A stretch of 48,526 nt of DNA from Burkholderiales bacterium (GTDB taxonomy: Bacteria; Pseudomonadota; Gammaproteobacteria; Burkholderiales; Burkholderiaceae_B). The position numbers and the translations under genes were made by a program. The notes beneath the pieces were generated by a model that searched no databases, had not been told where the DNA came from, and saw nothing but the letters and a program-made list of their open reading frames with translations. Location: positions 1 through 48,526 of the forward strand of contig JAJTEM010000018.1 in the NCBI GenBank assembly GCA_021299735.1. Direction: 5' to 3'. Of the stretch, positions 1-8,119 are shown piece by piece (position 1 is the first letter of the stretch; each line of letters opens with the position of its first letter).

Positions 1-1
1 T

Positions 2-559
2 GTGCTTACCTTGGTGCAAATTTATATGAACGGGGTAGATGGCCACCAACCAGCCGACCTGCCACTGGCCCAGCAGTACATGCAGCAGGCTGCAGACCTT
101 GGCGATCCCAATTCGGCTTACCACTTGGCCCTTGAATTAGAGCATGCCAGTACCCCAGATTATGCACGGGCGTTCAGGTATTTTGACAAAGCAGCGCAAG
201 GTGGCTTGTCGCAGGCCATGCACAATGTGGGTGTGTATTATCTGCATGGCAAAGGCGTGGCAAAAAATGCAGCGTTGGCGATCGCTTACCTCACCGAGGC
301 GGCCAAACTTGGTTCACCCCTGTCGATGTTGAGTTTGTCCTTGTTGTATCTCGACGGCGCCGAGGTACCGAAGGACCGTGGTGTCGCTTTAAGTTGGCTT
401 TACATTTACCAAGTACTTTTTCCTGATACCGACATACCCGACCAGCTTCAATTGTTGCTTGAGGACGTGTCTGCTGACGAAGAAAATTTTGCGCGCAACG
501 CTGCACAGAATTTCGTGAATCACCAACTGAATAAATCCCCTAGTGGAACGCTGCATTAA
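2..559 (+). CDS. Sel1-repeat (TPR-like) protein, 5' end outside window
   Basis: The visible 185 residues hold helical Sel1-type repeats of about 36 residues. Two can be read around residues 50-85 and 86-120, with the pattern of Ala/Leu/Gly positions and the motif YYLHGKGVAKNAALAIAYL, which is the classic G-x-G-V-x-x-(N/D) Sel1 signature. Sel1 repeats form solenoids used for protein-protein contacts, often in envelope or signalling proteins. The frame is open to the window edge, so the GTG at position 2 is probably internal and any signal peptide lies upstream. The C-terminal 45 residues carry no repeat. The partner and role cannot be read from this fragment. Confidence 0.8.
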   Translation: MLTLVQIYMNGVDGHQPADLPLAQQYMQQAADLGDPNSAYHLALELEHASTPDYARAFRYFDKAAQGGLSQAMHNVGVYYLHGKGVAKNAALAIAYLTEAAKLGSPLSMLSLSLLYLDGAEVPKDRGVALSWLYIYQVLFPDTDIPDQLQLLLEDVSADEENFARNAAQNFVNHQLNKSPSGTLH

Positions 560-608
560 TCTGCAATACTGCTTTCGGGAATTTTCCCTGAACTAAACGA
601 GGACCGCC

Positions 609-734
609 ATGACTGTTTGCCCGATTGCAATTGCTGTTGGTTGTCAAAAATGTCCTGCATTTAAAATTTGCCCGGCAAAGTCAATTTTGGGTGACCAGCC
701 CAAAGTTGGCGAAAAGCAGCCAGAAAAGAAATAG
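609..734 (+). CDS. 41-residue cysteine-rich small protein
   Basis: ATG at 609 is preceded by GAGGA (599-603) at good ribosome-binding distance. The product has 41 residues with Cys at 4, 12, 15 and 21 (spacing C-x7-C-x2-C-x5-C); three of the four are followed by Pro or lie in a CP-like context (VCPIAIAVGC, KCPAFKICP). The tail from residue 28 is short, charged and Lys-rich. Four cysteines in an 18-residue stretch suggest metal or Fe-S binding or a redox role. I have an impression of similar small CPIA...GC..CP proteins in other Betaproteobacteria but cannot confirm it here. A strong hairpin and a short T-tract terminator follow, consistent with a separate transcript. Confidence 0.6.
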   Translation: MTVCPIAIAVGCQKCPAFKICPAKSILGDQPKVGEKQPEKK

Positions 735-810
735 TAAGTTGCGACACTTTTCCCGAAAACCGCCGAAATGGTTCGGCTTTTTGGCAAATAATTTTTCGCT
801 TTGTTTCAAT

Positions 811-841
811 TCGGCAAGCCGCAATTGCTGCGGTTTGCCGA
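811..841 (+). other. Strong hairpin downstream of the small Cys-rich gene
   Basis: CGGCAAGCCGCA (812-823) pairs with TGCGGTTTGCCG (829-840) over a five-base loop; one pair is G-U in RNA, and the T811-A841 pair extends the stem to 13. No T-run follows directly, so it may protect the mRNA 3' end rather than terminate alone. Confidence 0.6.
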
Positions 842-850
842 GCATACCTG

Positions 851-869
851 AACTCGTTTCGAGTTTTTT
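851..869 (+). terminator. Short intrinsic terminator
   Basis: AACTCG (851-856), loop TTT, CGAGTT (860-865), followed by four more T. The stem is short but sits right after the stronger 811-841 hairpin; together they would end the transcript of the small gene at 609. Confidence 0.5.
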
Positions 870-965
870 ACCGAGTTTTACCGATTGTTGGACACTTTGC
901 CGCTATGATACGTTCGTTTTTAACCAGCTCTAGTTAACCTACAACATGACTTCGGGAACCAATGC

Positions 966-1496
966 ATGGCTGATGTAAAACGATTCGACAAGGTAAAAAG
1001 CAGTTTTCTGATGTTGATCGTTGCGTTATGGCCTGGTCTCGCATTCAGCGATTCCTCAATCGATTCGTTTTTGAATCCGCCATCGGCGGGGCAGTCTTAC
1101 AGCAACGAAATACAGAACGCGCTCCTGGCCCATTATTCCAATTGGGCGGGTACTCGCCACAAACTGGGGGGCACAGGTGCCAATGGTGTGGACTGCTCCA
1201 GTTTTATCCAAGCCCTTTTCTATGACAAGTTCCAGCTTCATTTGCCGCGCAGCTCCCGAGAGCAAATGACCGTCGGTGAACGGGTTGATGTTGCTGACTT
1301 GCGTTCTGGTGACCTGCTTTTTTTCCGTACCGGCCCCACGCGCAGACATGTTGGCGTTTATGTGGGTAACAATCAGTTCATGCACGTGTCTACACGCGCG
1401 GGTGTTGAAATAGCAAGGCTTTTTAGCCCGTACTGGCAACGCCATTTCATCACCGCACGCCGCGTAGGCTTGCTGGGCGCTACACCTTCAAACTGA
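966..1496 (+). CDS. NlpC/P60 cell-wall endopeptidase (Spr/MepS-like)
   Basis: The 176-residue protein begins with a hydrophobic export signal (residues 14-28, LMLIVALWPGLAFS) and carries an NlpC/P60 domain. The catalytic Cys77 is in GVDCSSF, His128 in RRHVGVYVG and His140 in FMHVS. The Cys-His-His spacing (51 and 12) equals that of E. coli Spr/MepS (Cys68, His119, His131). Such enzymes cut D,L- or D,D-peptide links in peptidoglycan in the periplasm. No lipobox is visible, unlike Spr. The start at 966 has no clear Shine-Dalgarno; an ATG at 1012 would shorten the signal. A -10-like TATGAT lies at 904-909. The 3' end overlaps the convergent gene by 17 bp. Confidence 0.88.
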   Translation: MADVKRFDKVKSSFLMLIVALWPGLAFSDSSIDSFLNPPSAGQSYSNEIQNALLAHYSNWAGTRHKLGGTGANGVDCSSFIQALFYDKFQLHLPRSSREQMTVGERVDVADLRSGDLLFFRTGPTRRHVGVYVGNNQFMHVSTRAGVEIARLFSPYWQRHFITARRVGLLGATPSN

Positions 1497-2172
1497 ATGG
1501 TGTGAAATTGGTGTCTTTGTCGTAATAATCCTCGTTTTCTGCGCGTTTCAGGCGTGCTACCACCCAGTAGGTCAATGGTGTGGCCAATATTTCCCAGCTG
1601 GTTTTCAAAACATACTGAGTCAGTGCTACCGTAATAATTTGGTCGGTAGTCATGATTCCCCAAAACGCAATGGTGTAAAACAGCGAAGAATCAACGAATT
1701 CACCCACCACGGTGGAACCAATCGTGCGGGTCCATAACCATTTGCCTTGAGTCCATATTTTCATTTTGGCCAGCACAAAGCTGTTGATGAAGCTGCCACT
1801 CCAGAAAGCAATCAGTGAGGCCAGCACAATGCGCCAAGTGTTGCCGAACACACTTTCAACCGCAGCCTGTTTGTCGACCCAGAAAGAAGCGGCTGGAAGA
1901 TTCACAACAGTAAATGCCATGAAAGACGCAAAGGCCAGCGCCCCGAATCCTGCCCACACAGCCCTGCGGTCGCGGCCGTAACCGTACACCTCGGTCAGAA
2001 TGTCACTGAATATGTAGGAAATAGGGAAGAACAGCACACCTGCTGCAAAGGTAACCGTGCCCACCACGGGCAGATCAAGCTCAGCAATTTTGGCGGGACC
2101 AATCAGGTTGGAACACAGCAGCACGGCCACAAAGGCGACCAGAACGAACTCGTAATACTTGTATTGACGCAT
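1480..2172 (-). CDS. yhhQ: Queuosine-precursor transporter, YhhQ family
   Basis: A 230-residue integral membrane protein with about six hydrophobic segments. The family signature is clear near the N-terminus: NLIGPAKI, then FPISYIFSDILTEVYGYGR, where the acidic DxxTEVYG motif in a membrane segment is diagnostic of the YhhQ/VUT-1 family. Characterised members import queuine or preQ0/preQ1 for tRNA queuosine synthesis. Length is typical. I looked for a preQ1 riboswitch upstream and saw none. The 3' end overlaps the convergent NlpC/P60 gene. Confidence 0.9.
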   Translation of the reverse strand: MRQYKYYEFVLVAFVAVLLCSNLIGPAKIAELDLPVVGTVTFAAGVLFFPISYIFSDILTEVYGYGRDRRAVWAGFGALAFASFMAFTVVNLPAASFWVDKQAAVESVFGNTWRIVLASLIAFWSGSFINSFVLAKMKIWTQGKWLWTRTIGSTVVGEFVDSSLFYTIAFWGIMTTDQIITVALTQYVLKTSWEILATPLTYWVVARLKRAENEDYYDKDTNFTPFSLKV

Positions 2173-2236
2173 CTAAAACCCTGTTCTTCGGTTTGTAAAG
2201 GGACTATGTATCAAATGGGTGATAGTTTTGCCAATC

Positions 2237-2253
2237 ATTATCACCGCGATAAT
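2237..2253. promoter_or_regulatory. Inverted repeat in divergent yhhQ/DUF4331 region
   Basis: ATTATC (2237-2242), spacer ACCGC, GATAAT (2248-2253). The left arm sits in AATCATTATC, which equals the right half of the Fur consensus, but the left half of a Fur box is poor. It lies between the divergent starts at 2172 and 2333 and could be an operator for either. Confidence 0.3.
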
Positions 2254-2332
2254 AAGCAATGTAACCTGCAGTGAAACAAAAATTATTCAAAGTTAATTTT
2301 TAGAAGCAACAATTGGAAGTTAGGGAGTCATG

Positions 2333-3804
2333 ATGAAAGTACAAATGAATACAAGCTCATCCGGTAAACATAGAAATTTCAAAAAATATATTCTGGCAAC
2401 CGGTATTTTGGCTCTCGCCAGTGCTGCGGCAGTGGCGTCCAGTCACCGCGAAGCACCGTCGATTACCACCAGCCCGAAAGTAGATGGAACGGATTTCTAC
2501 ATGTTCCGCAGCTACGAGGCCAACCGATCTAATTTTATTACCTTGATCGCCAATTACCAACCTCTTCAAGACGGTTATGGTGGTCCGAATTATTTCTCGA
2601 TGGATCCCAATGCCCTGTATGAAATTCACATTGACAACGATGGTGATGCGCAAGAGGAAATTACATTTCAATTTAATTTCAGAAATAATTTGCGTGATTT
2701 GAAGCAAAGCATCAATGGCGAGTCTGTCAGCATTCCCTTGATTCAACAGGGGGCTGTCAGCACTGTTGGCAGTACCAATCTGAATTTGAACGAAACCTAC
2801 TCCTTGACCGTGGTGCGGGATGGGCGGCGCAGCGGTAACCGAACTCTGGCCACCAAAACCACCGGTGGTAGCAGCACCCTTGAGAAACCCGTGGACTACA
2901 TCGGTGCCTGGGCACCATTTTTGATTTGGTCAATGCGCCTTTCAGCACTATTTCGAATCGTACATTTGAAAATGCAGCCGCTGCCAATTCCATCCAGGAC
3001 AAAAACGTAACTAGCATTGCGCTTGAGATTCACAAAGATTGTCTGACACCAGGGTCTGAAAATGTAATCGGTGGATGGACCACGGCCAGCGTGCGTCAGG
3101 TTCAAATTGGTGATGGTTCACCGGCTCAAGGCCATCAAACGGCCGAGAAAGTGGGTGGCGCTTGGGTGCAAGTATCCCGCTTGGGCATGCCTTTGGTGAA
3201 TGAGGTGGTCATTGGGCTGAAAGACAAAGACCGCTTCAACGCATCCAAACCCAGCGGTGATGCCCAGTTCCTCACCTATGTTTCAAACCCAACTTTGCCC
3301 GCATTGATCAGTGCAATTTTTTCCCCTGGCAGTAATGTTGCGCCCACCAATTTCCCGCGCACCGATCTTTTGAATGTGTTCCTTGCCGGCATTCAAGGCG
3401 TAAACCGCCCTGCGAATCTGGTGTTGTCGGAAATGTTGCGTTTGAACACGGAAACTGCACCGACAGCAATTGGCATGCAAAACAAACTTGGTTTGGCGTT
3501 TGGTGATGCAGCGGGCTTCCCCAACGGCCGTCGTCCAATTGATGACGTGGTCGATATTTCTTTGGTCGCTGTGATGGGCGGTTTGTGCGTGGCCAACGGA
3601 ACGGGCAATACATTGGGCCTGAATACAGTGCCAGGCACAAGCCTTAGCTCCACTTGTACTTCAACCAGTGTACCTTTGGGGAACACTGCCTTGAATATTC
3701 ATGATGCAGTAGATCAGGCAAGGGTGCCGTTTTTGAATCGTTTCCCTTTCTTGAGCACGCCGACACCGGGTTCAGGTACACCTGCTCCAACCCAAACGCC
3801 ATAA
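2333..3804 (+). pseudogene. DUF4331 exported protein, broken by frameshift plus internal deletion
   Basis: The first part (2333-about 2905) has an export signal followed by SSHREAPSITTSPKVDGTDFY, the conserved DUF4331 opening, and the calcium-loop-like HIDNDGDAQ. The family then continues in the +1 frame: LGTIFDLVNAPFS, read from about 2908, is the conserved motif after the GQR segment. Between EKPVDYIG and LGTIFDLVN the family normally has about 40 residues (Tyr/Ala-rich stretch, Cys-Pro-Gly, FVGQR). Here the two motifs are almost adjacent and out of frame, so roughly 120 bases appear lost. The second part runs to 3804 with a Pro/Thr-rich tail. ATG 2333 follows GGGAG (2323-2327). Either a real pseudogene or an assembly or sequencing collapse. 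Function of the family is not established. Confidence 0.75.
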
Positions 3805-3814
3805 GGAGTTGATC

Positions 3815-4054
3815 ATGAAACGGACAAGCAAAATTGGATTGGCAGCGGGGGCTGCCTTGTTGCTCACCGTGGCAGCCTGTGGTGGTGATGGTATACCCTT
3901 TAACATTGGCACTGCATCCAGCGATGGCAATATCAGTGCAGGTGAGGCAAGTGCATTGGTAGGCCGTACCTCTGAAACTGGCGAGCCAGACAATGTGGGT
4001 AGATTGACATTGGCCACATCGGAAACAGACGAACCATTTGATTTGGCTGATTAA
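3815..4054 (+). CDS. Small predicted lipoprotein, downstream partner of DUF4331 gene
   Basis: 79 residues from ATG 3815, with AAGGAG at 3803-3808 giving ideal spacing; a TTG at 3809 would overlap the ribosome site and is less likely. A lipoprotein signal is visible: Lys/Arg start, Leu-rich core and a VAAC lipobox with Cys22. The mature part is short, Gly/Ser/Thr/Glu-rich and looks unstructured, with two similar SETxEP segments (SETGEP and SETDEP). Starts 10 bases after the DUF4331 stop, so it is probably co-transcribed. No family recognised. Confidence 0.72.
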   Translation: MKRTSKIGLAAGAALLLTVAACGGDGIPFNIGTASSDGNISAGEASALVGRTSETGEPDNVGRLTLATSETDEPFDLAD

Positions 4055-4058
4055 ACTA

Positions 4059-4091
4059 AAAATCCGCAGCTCAAAAGGTTGCGGGTTTTTT
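4059..4091 (+). terminator. Intrinsic terminator after small lipoprotein gene
   Basis: AAATCCGCA (4060-4068) pairs with TGCGGGTTT (4080-4088), one G-T wobble, followed by a run of T. A-rich sequence on the other side may allow it to serve the convergent gene too. Confidence 0.8.
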
Positions 4092-4785
4092 ATTGGCCAT
4101 TCAATATCACCGACAAAAACTGACTTTTATAAGCATTGCCTTTTTCTTCGGTGATCAATGTGCGCAGCAGTGCCTTGCCTTTTGGCTGCAGCAGCAAGCT
4201 GACTTTGCCGTTTGAGTCTGTTTTCGACCACAAGGTGACTGGTGTTTCCGGGTACTCCAGCCCAACTGGAAGGTTCACCAGCGGTTGTCCATTTTTGTAC
4301 ACATAAATTGTTGAATTGTCGCCGGGCAAAGTAATGAACTGCGCCATGTCTGCGTTGTACAAATCGCCATCTTTCTCAACCGGTTTTATTTGCGCAGCCT
4401 TGAAATATTCTTCGCTGAACTTCTCGCTTTTCAATACCTTGTTGACCAGGGTTTTGTCCACCTTGTTCTCATCGAAATGCTGCGCACCCTGGTGTGGAGA
4501 AAGCTCAATCAGGCTTGTTTTCAAAATAGCCAGGCAGTTGGCCGGGCGTTCTTTGTACACATAACGAATACTGTTTTCATTGAAAGTCAGGCGGAACACC
4601 TCGCCATTGTGTGCCCGGCAGGTGATTGATTCCACATATTCACCCTTCACCGTAATTTCCTTGGCCGGAAAATTGTGCCCAGTCGACAATCCAAGGCTTT
4701 GTTCCCCAGCGTCAATCCAGGTCAGGTGAGCCATGGCTGGAGCACTTACACTAACAAACAGCAAAGCAATCAGTTTTTTCAACAC
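4090..4785 (-). CDS. Exported protein of unknown function (DUF4198-like)
   Basis: The product is a secreted or periplasmic protein: LKKLIALLFVSVSAPAMA followed by HLTWIDAG is a clean signal peptide with an AxA cleavage site leaving an N-terminal His. The C-terminal third has a beta-sandwich, carboxypeptidase-like pattern (GQPLVNLPVGLEYP, TDSNGKVSLLLQPKGKA). This arrangement resembles DUF4198/NikM-like periplasmic proteins, some linked to metal uptake, but I am not certain. An upstream ATG at 4815 exists, yet it leaves almost no room for the divergent gene's promoter and no ribosome site, so a GTG at 4785 just before the signal peptide is more likely. Confidence 0.65.
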   Translation of the reverse strand: MLKKLIALLFVSVSAPAMAHLTWIDAGEQSLGLSTGHNFPAKEITVKGEYVESITCRAHNGEVFRLTFNENSIRYVYKERPANCLAILKTSLIELSPHQGAQHFDENKVDKTLVNKVLKSEKFSEEYFKAAQIKPVEKDGDLYNADMAQFITLPGDNSTIYVYKNGQPLVNLPVGLEYPETPVTLWSKTDSNGKVSLLLQPKGKALLRTLITEEKGNAYKSQFLSVILNGQ

Positions 4786-4842
4786 AGTAACGTAGATACA
4801 GCAGGTTAGAATCATTCAACATTACTACACATCGGATTGTTT

Positions 4843-5880
4843 ATGGCCAAGAACAGCGCTGACCAGCCCAACCAATTGGCGTCACAATTGCTTGAAGTCG
4901 AGGTGGCTTTTTGGTTACAAAACCTGAAGGGAAAAAAGTTTCAGGTTTTGCTGGCTGATGAGCTGGGTCACATACTCGCAAGGCTTGAGCACATCCGCTT
5001 GCGCGATGCGGTAGATCAAGCCAAAGTAAAAGCCACGGCGCAGCGTTATGCGGTTGAAATGGAAATTGGTGGTGCCATTCCCGAGTTATTCGGTGAAATT
5101 GCCAACCGCATTTTTGAATTTCCGGCTAGCCGAACAACCAAAATTGGCGAAGTGGTGTCTGATTCAATTGCCACGGAATTCATTGAGAAAATTTTTGAAC
5201 AGAATGGTGTGCTTGATCACGCGGTTACCAACATTCGCAACAGCACACCATTTCGGCATTTTTTATCCGATGTTATTTTCACAGTATTGAAAGGTTATGT
5301 ATTTGAGCAAAACAACCTGATGAAATTTTCCATGGTTGCCAGCAGCACCCGAAAGGTGCGCGAATGGCTAAGCACCAAGGCCCCGGATTTGTCGGAAGGG
5401 CTGGAAGAGCGGGTGCGCAACCTCATGGAAAGTGGCGTGAAGGGTTCGCTTGAAATGGTCGATGAAACCCTGGACAACGAACAGTACCGTGAAACCGCCA
5501 TGAACAGTGCCTTGGCGTTTTGGGATGTGGTGCGTGAATGGCCGCTAACGGCCTACCGCGATTACGTAACCGAGCAAGACCTGCAAGAATTCATGGTGCT
5601 GGGTTATGAATTTTGGCTTGAATTCCGCAACACCCAGTACTTGAAATCTTGCATTGATTTGGGCGTTGATTTCTTCTTTGAGAAATACGGCGAACAGTCT
5701 TTACAGGACCTGCTCGATGACATTGGTATCAGCCACGAAATGATTGTCGATGAACTGAACAATTACATTCCCGACCTGGCTGCACTGGTGGTCAAGGAAG
5801 GCCTTGCTGAGGGTTTCCTGCGCCGTAATCTTCAACGGTTTTACAGCAGCAAGAAGGTGCAAGACCTTCTTGCCGGGTAA
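4843..5880 (+). CDS. Helical hypothetical protein, 345 residues
   Basis: No family recognised. The protein is strongly acidic and amphipathic-helical, lacks a signal peptide and any obvious membrane segment, and is rich in Glu/Phe/Leu (GAIPELFGEIANRIFEF, ALAFWDVVREWPL, YEFWLEFRNTQYL, DLGVDFFFEKYGEQ). Repeated amphipathic helices with an aromatic face suggest a soluble helical bundle or a membrane-surface binding protein. ATG 4843 is preferred to the TTG at 4837. It is divergent from the exported protein at 4785 and convergent with the esterase gene, whose stop is only 3 bases away. Confidence 0.7.
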   Translation: MAKNSADQPNQLASQLLEVEVAFWLQNLKGKKFQVLLADELGHILARLEHIRLRDAVDQAKVKATAQRYAVEMEIGGAIPELFGEIANRIFEFPASRTTKIGEVVSDSIATEFIEKIFEQNGVLDHAVTNIRNSTPFRHFLSDVIFTVLKGYVFEQNNLMKFSMVASSTRKVREWLSTKAPDLSEGLEERVRNLMESGVKGSLEMVDETLDNEQYRETAMNSALAFWDVVREWPLTAYRDYVTEQDLQEFMVLGYEFWLEFRNTQYLKSCIDLGVDFFFEKYGEQSLQDLLDDIGISHEMIVDELNNYIPDLAALVVKEGLAEGFLRRNLQRFYSSKKVQDLLAG

Positions 5881-5883
5881 TTT

Positions 5884-8046
5884 TTACAGGTTGCCTGTAC
5901 TGGTGCCGGCAGGCAGGTTCAACACTTTGCCGTTGCTGAAAGTCAGCCTTACAGGCCCATCAGACACTACGGTGTAAGCAGCCCCGTTTTGCAGGCAGCT
6001 TGCAGAGGTATCAATTCGCATCGATGCCACATTGCTCAATTGCGCTGTAAACCGGTTCTCGCTGGCAGCCTGAACTGGTGCACCCAATAGCCTGCGGAAT
6101 GTTTGAACAAATGGCACAGGCCCGTTGCCCGCAGTTTGACCATTTTCAAAATTGCTGCTGCTTCGTGCGCAGGCAAAGCTTTCAACATCAATTGCAATAT
6201 CGCCTTCAGCACGGCCCTTGATATTGCTTAGCCAATAGGCTTTGTCATGCTTGATTTCATATTCAGGGAAAGCAAAGGCTTCATTGGTTTTGAATGTAAT
6301 TCGGCCCGGGTTTTTTACACGTTTTAAATTGCGTGTAAATTCAGCTTCTTTCTCCCAGTTGTCCAGTGCAATCAAGGTTAAGTGTTCAGCGGTCAGGTGC
6401 ATGTAGAACTCGTACAACACACCATCGGTTTGGCTTAGCTTCAATGCCCAGTCTAAGCCGGTATTCACTTGCACAAGTTCATCTTGCGCAGCATAGGAAT
6501 GGGTGCCAGGAATGTGGCGCAAATTGCCCAGGTAATTGCTGATATTGCCCACGCCGCCAATTGTGCTGCTCACAGGCAAAGCGAAGGGAAGGGCGGCTGT
6601 TAGCGCATTCTCGCCTTGAATTAATGCATCACCAATTAAAGGTGTGTTGAGTATGCTGCCAGTAAAGCCAACCCAGTTGCTCAGGCCCGCAAAACGGTCT
6701 GGGTACAGCGCTGCCAGGCGTGTAGAGCCATAGCCACCCATGGAATACCCACCCACCAGAACACGGTCTTCATCGATGTTGAATGTGTTCAGTGCGTCGT
6801 CCAGCACGTCGAGTATGTCGCGTTCAGACAAACCAGAATAAAAGCCGTAAGGGCCACGGCCCAGCGGCGAGATCAGAACTCGGTCAAGCTGATCACCAAA
6901 CTGGGCTTGCATGCCGGGCTGGTTAATTTGGCTGGCGTGGTTGGCCTCGCAACCGTGCAAAATCATTTGCAGGCTGCGTTGGTCGTCAAAGTTACCATTC
7001 TTTGGAATGTACACACCGTAAGGCTGGTATTTGCCAACAAAATTGAAGTACTGGCCACAGAAGCGGCTGTTGGTTTCAGGGCTTGATGATTCGGCCTGTA
7101 GCACCATGCCTTCGCCGGTGGAATTGGGAGCGGTGTATTTCGAGGTGTAAACCCGTTGTTTGAAACCGGCATCCACCACTGCTTGTTCAGTGATACCTGG
7201 TACTAATTTGCTGCGGTCTACCAAGGCAAAGAATTGGCTGATATCGCCTGCACCCAAAGCTGCAGCTTGTTTGTCCTCCCACCAGTCGCCTTTGTTGGGC
7301 AAGAACTGCGAGGGTAGCGTGCCTTGCGCATCGGCTTCTTCATCTGGGCCACGAAATGCAACGTTCATCACTTCGCCGCTACTTTGTGCTGTTACTGCCC
7401 ACATTTTGAATGTGTTGTTTGCAGGTGCAGGAAAAGTGCCTGTAATCAAATTTGTTTCAGGGTTTCCGGTGTCGAATCGATACACCACATCGGCACCTTG
7501 TACAGTCAACCCCAGCAGGCTTTCCGTGCATGTGGCAGGGTTGTTGTCAGTGTCAATTGCTATTGCGGCAATTGTTTGGCCTGCTTCGTACAGGGCATTC
7601 ATCTCGAACGTAGCACTGTAGGTGTTGCCTTGTCGGCTTAAGCGCAGTTCAATCAGGTCGGCGGTGCTTTCGGCACCGGCTGGGTAGCGTGAATCGCCCG
7701 CTGTAGGCGACAACAAACCAGGTGTATTGGCCTGTGGGTTGCCCTGCTGTCCGGCACGGCTGGCCATGTTCAGCAAGGCGGGGCTTGGAGAAAGCAGGCC
7801 AGTGTCTGCGCCATAGTCGTCATACACATAATCGCGATACACCAATACCCCGTTACAAATTTCGGTTACCCCTGCAAACCAGGATTGCTCATTGCATTGC
7901 GCGGTTTCTTGCGGGGTAACAGGTGTACCAGTTCCCTGGTTATTTGAAAGTCGGGGAGCGCTTTCGCCGCCGCACGCAGCCAGCATGGTCGAGAAGCTTA
8001 AAGCGATCAGTTTTTTTTGAAATGGTGAAAGTACGGTAAAGGGCAC
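5884..8046 (-). CDS. Secreted lipoprotein esterase/depolymerase-like hydrolase
   Basis: The predicted 720-residue product starts with a lipoprotein signal: KKLIALSFSTMLAAC, lipobox Cys25, then a Gly/Ser linker. The N-terminal half is beta-rich. The C-terminal half is an alpha/beta hydrolase of the PHB-depolymerase/feruloyl-esterase type: HGCEA (oxyanion region), GYSMGGYGS with the nucleophile Ser near residue 430, and HLTAEH as a possible His region. Likely anchored outside and cleaving a polymeric or ester substrate. The reading frame is open up to 8223, inside the upstream gene, so the start is uncertain: I chose GTG 8046. A run of eight T (8011-8018) at the start of the signal sequence could hide a frameshift that would move the start to an ATG about 10 bases upstream. 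Confidence 0.75.
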   Translation of the reverse strand: MPFTVLSPFQKKLIALSFSTMLAACGGESAPRLSNNQGTGTPVTPQETAQCNEQSWFAGVTEICNGVLVYRDYVYDDYGADTGLLSPSPALLNMASRAGQQGNPQANTPGLLSPTAGDSRYPAGAESTADLIELRLSRQGNTYSATFEMNALYEAGQTIAAIAIDTDNNPATCTESLLGLTVQGADVVYRFDTGNPETNLITGTFPAPANNTFKMWAVTAQSSGEVMNVAFRGPDEEADAQGTLPSQFLPNKGDWWEDKQAAALGAGDISQFFALVDRSKLVPGITEQAVVDAGFKQRVYTSKYTAPNSTGEGMVLQAESSSPETNSRFCGQYFNFVGKYQPYGVYIPKNGNFDDQRSLQMILHGCEANHASQINQPGMQAQFGDQLDRVLISPLGRGPYGFYSGLSERDILDVLDDALNTFNIDEDRVLVGGYSMGGYGSTRLAALYPDRFAGLSNWVGFTGSILNTPLIGDALIQGENALTAALPFALPVSSTIGGVGNISNYLGNLRHIPGTHSYAAQDELVQVNTGLDWALKLSQTDGVLYEFYMHLTAEHLTLIALDNWEKEAEFTRNLKRVKNPGRITFKTNEAFAFPEYEIKHDKAYWLSNIKGRAEGDIAIDVESFACARSSSNFENGQTAGNGPVPFVQTFRRLLGAPVQAASENRFTAQLSNVASMRIDTSASCLQNGAAYTVVSDGPVRLTFSNGKVLNLPAGTSTGNL

Positions 8047-8119
8047 AGTAAAAGTCCATGAGTGTATGAAGCACGATGAACTTTTACTCCAGTAAAGTAC
8101 TGATGGATTCAAGAAGGGT

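Noticed and set aside
625..933. Forward frame of 102 codons in the first intergenic region
   Set aside because: It runs through the hairpin and terminator and lacks a ribosome site; the 41-codon frame at 609 is better supported.
2173..2332. preQ1 riboswitch upstream of yhhQ
   Set aside because: I looked for the conserved preQ1 aptamer pattern on the minus strand and did not see it.
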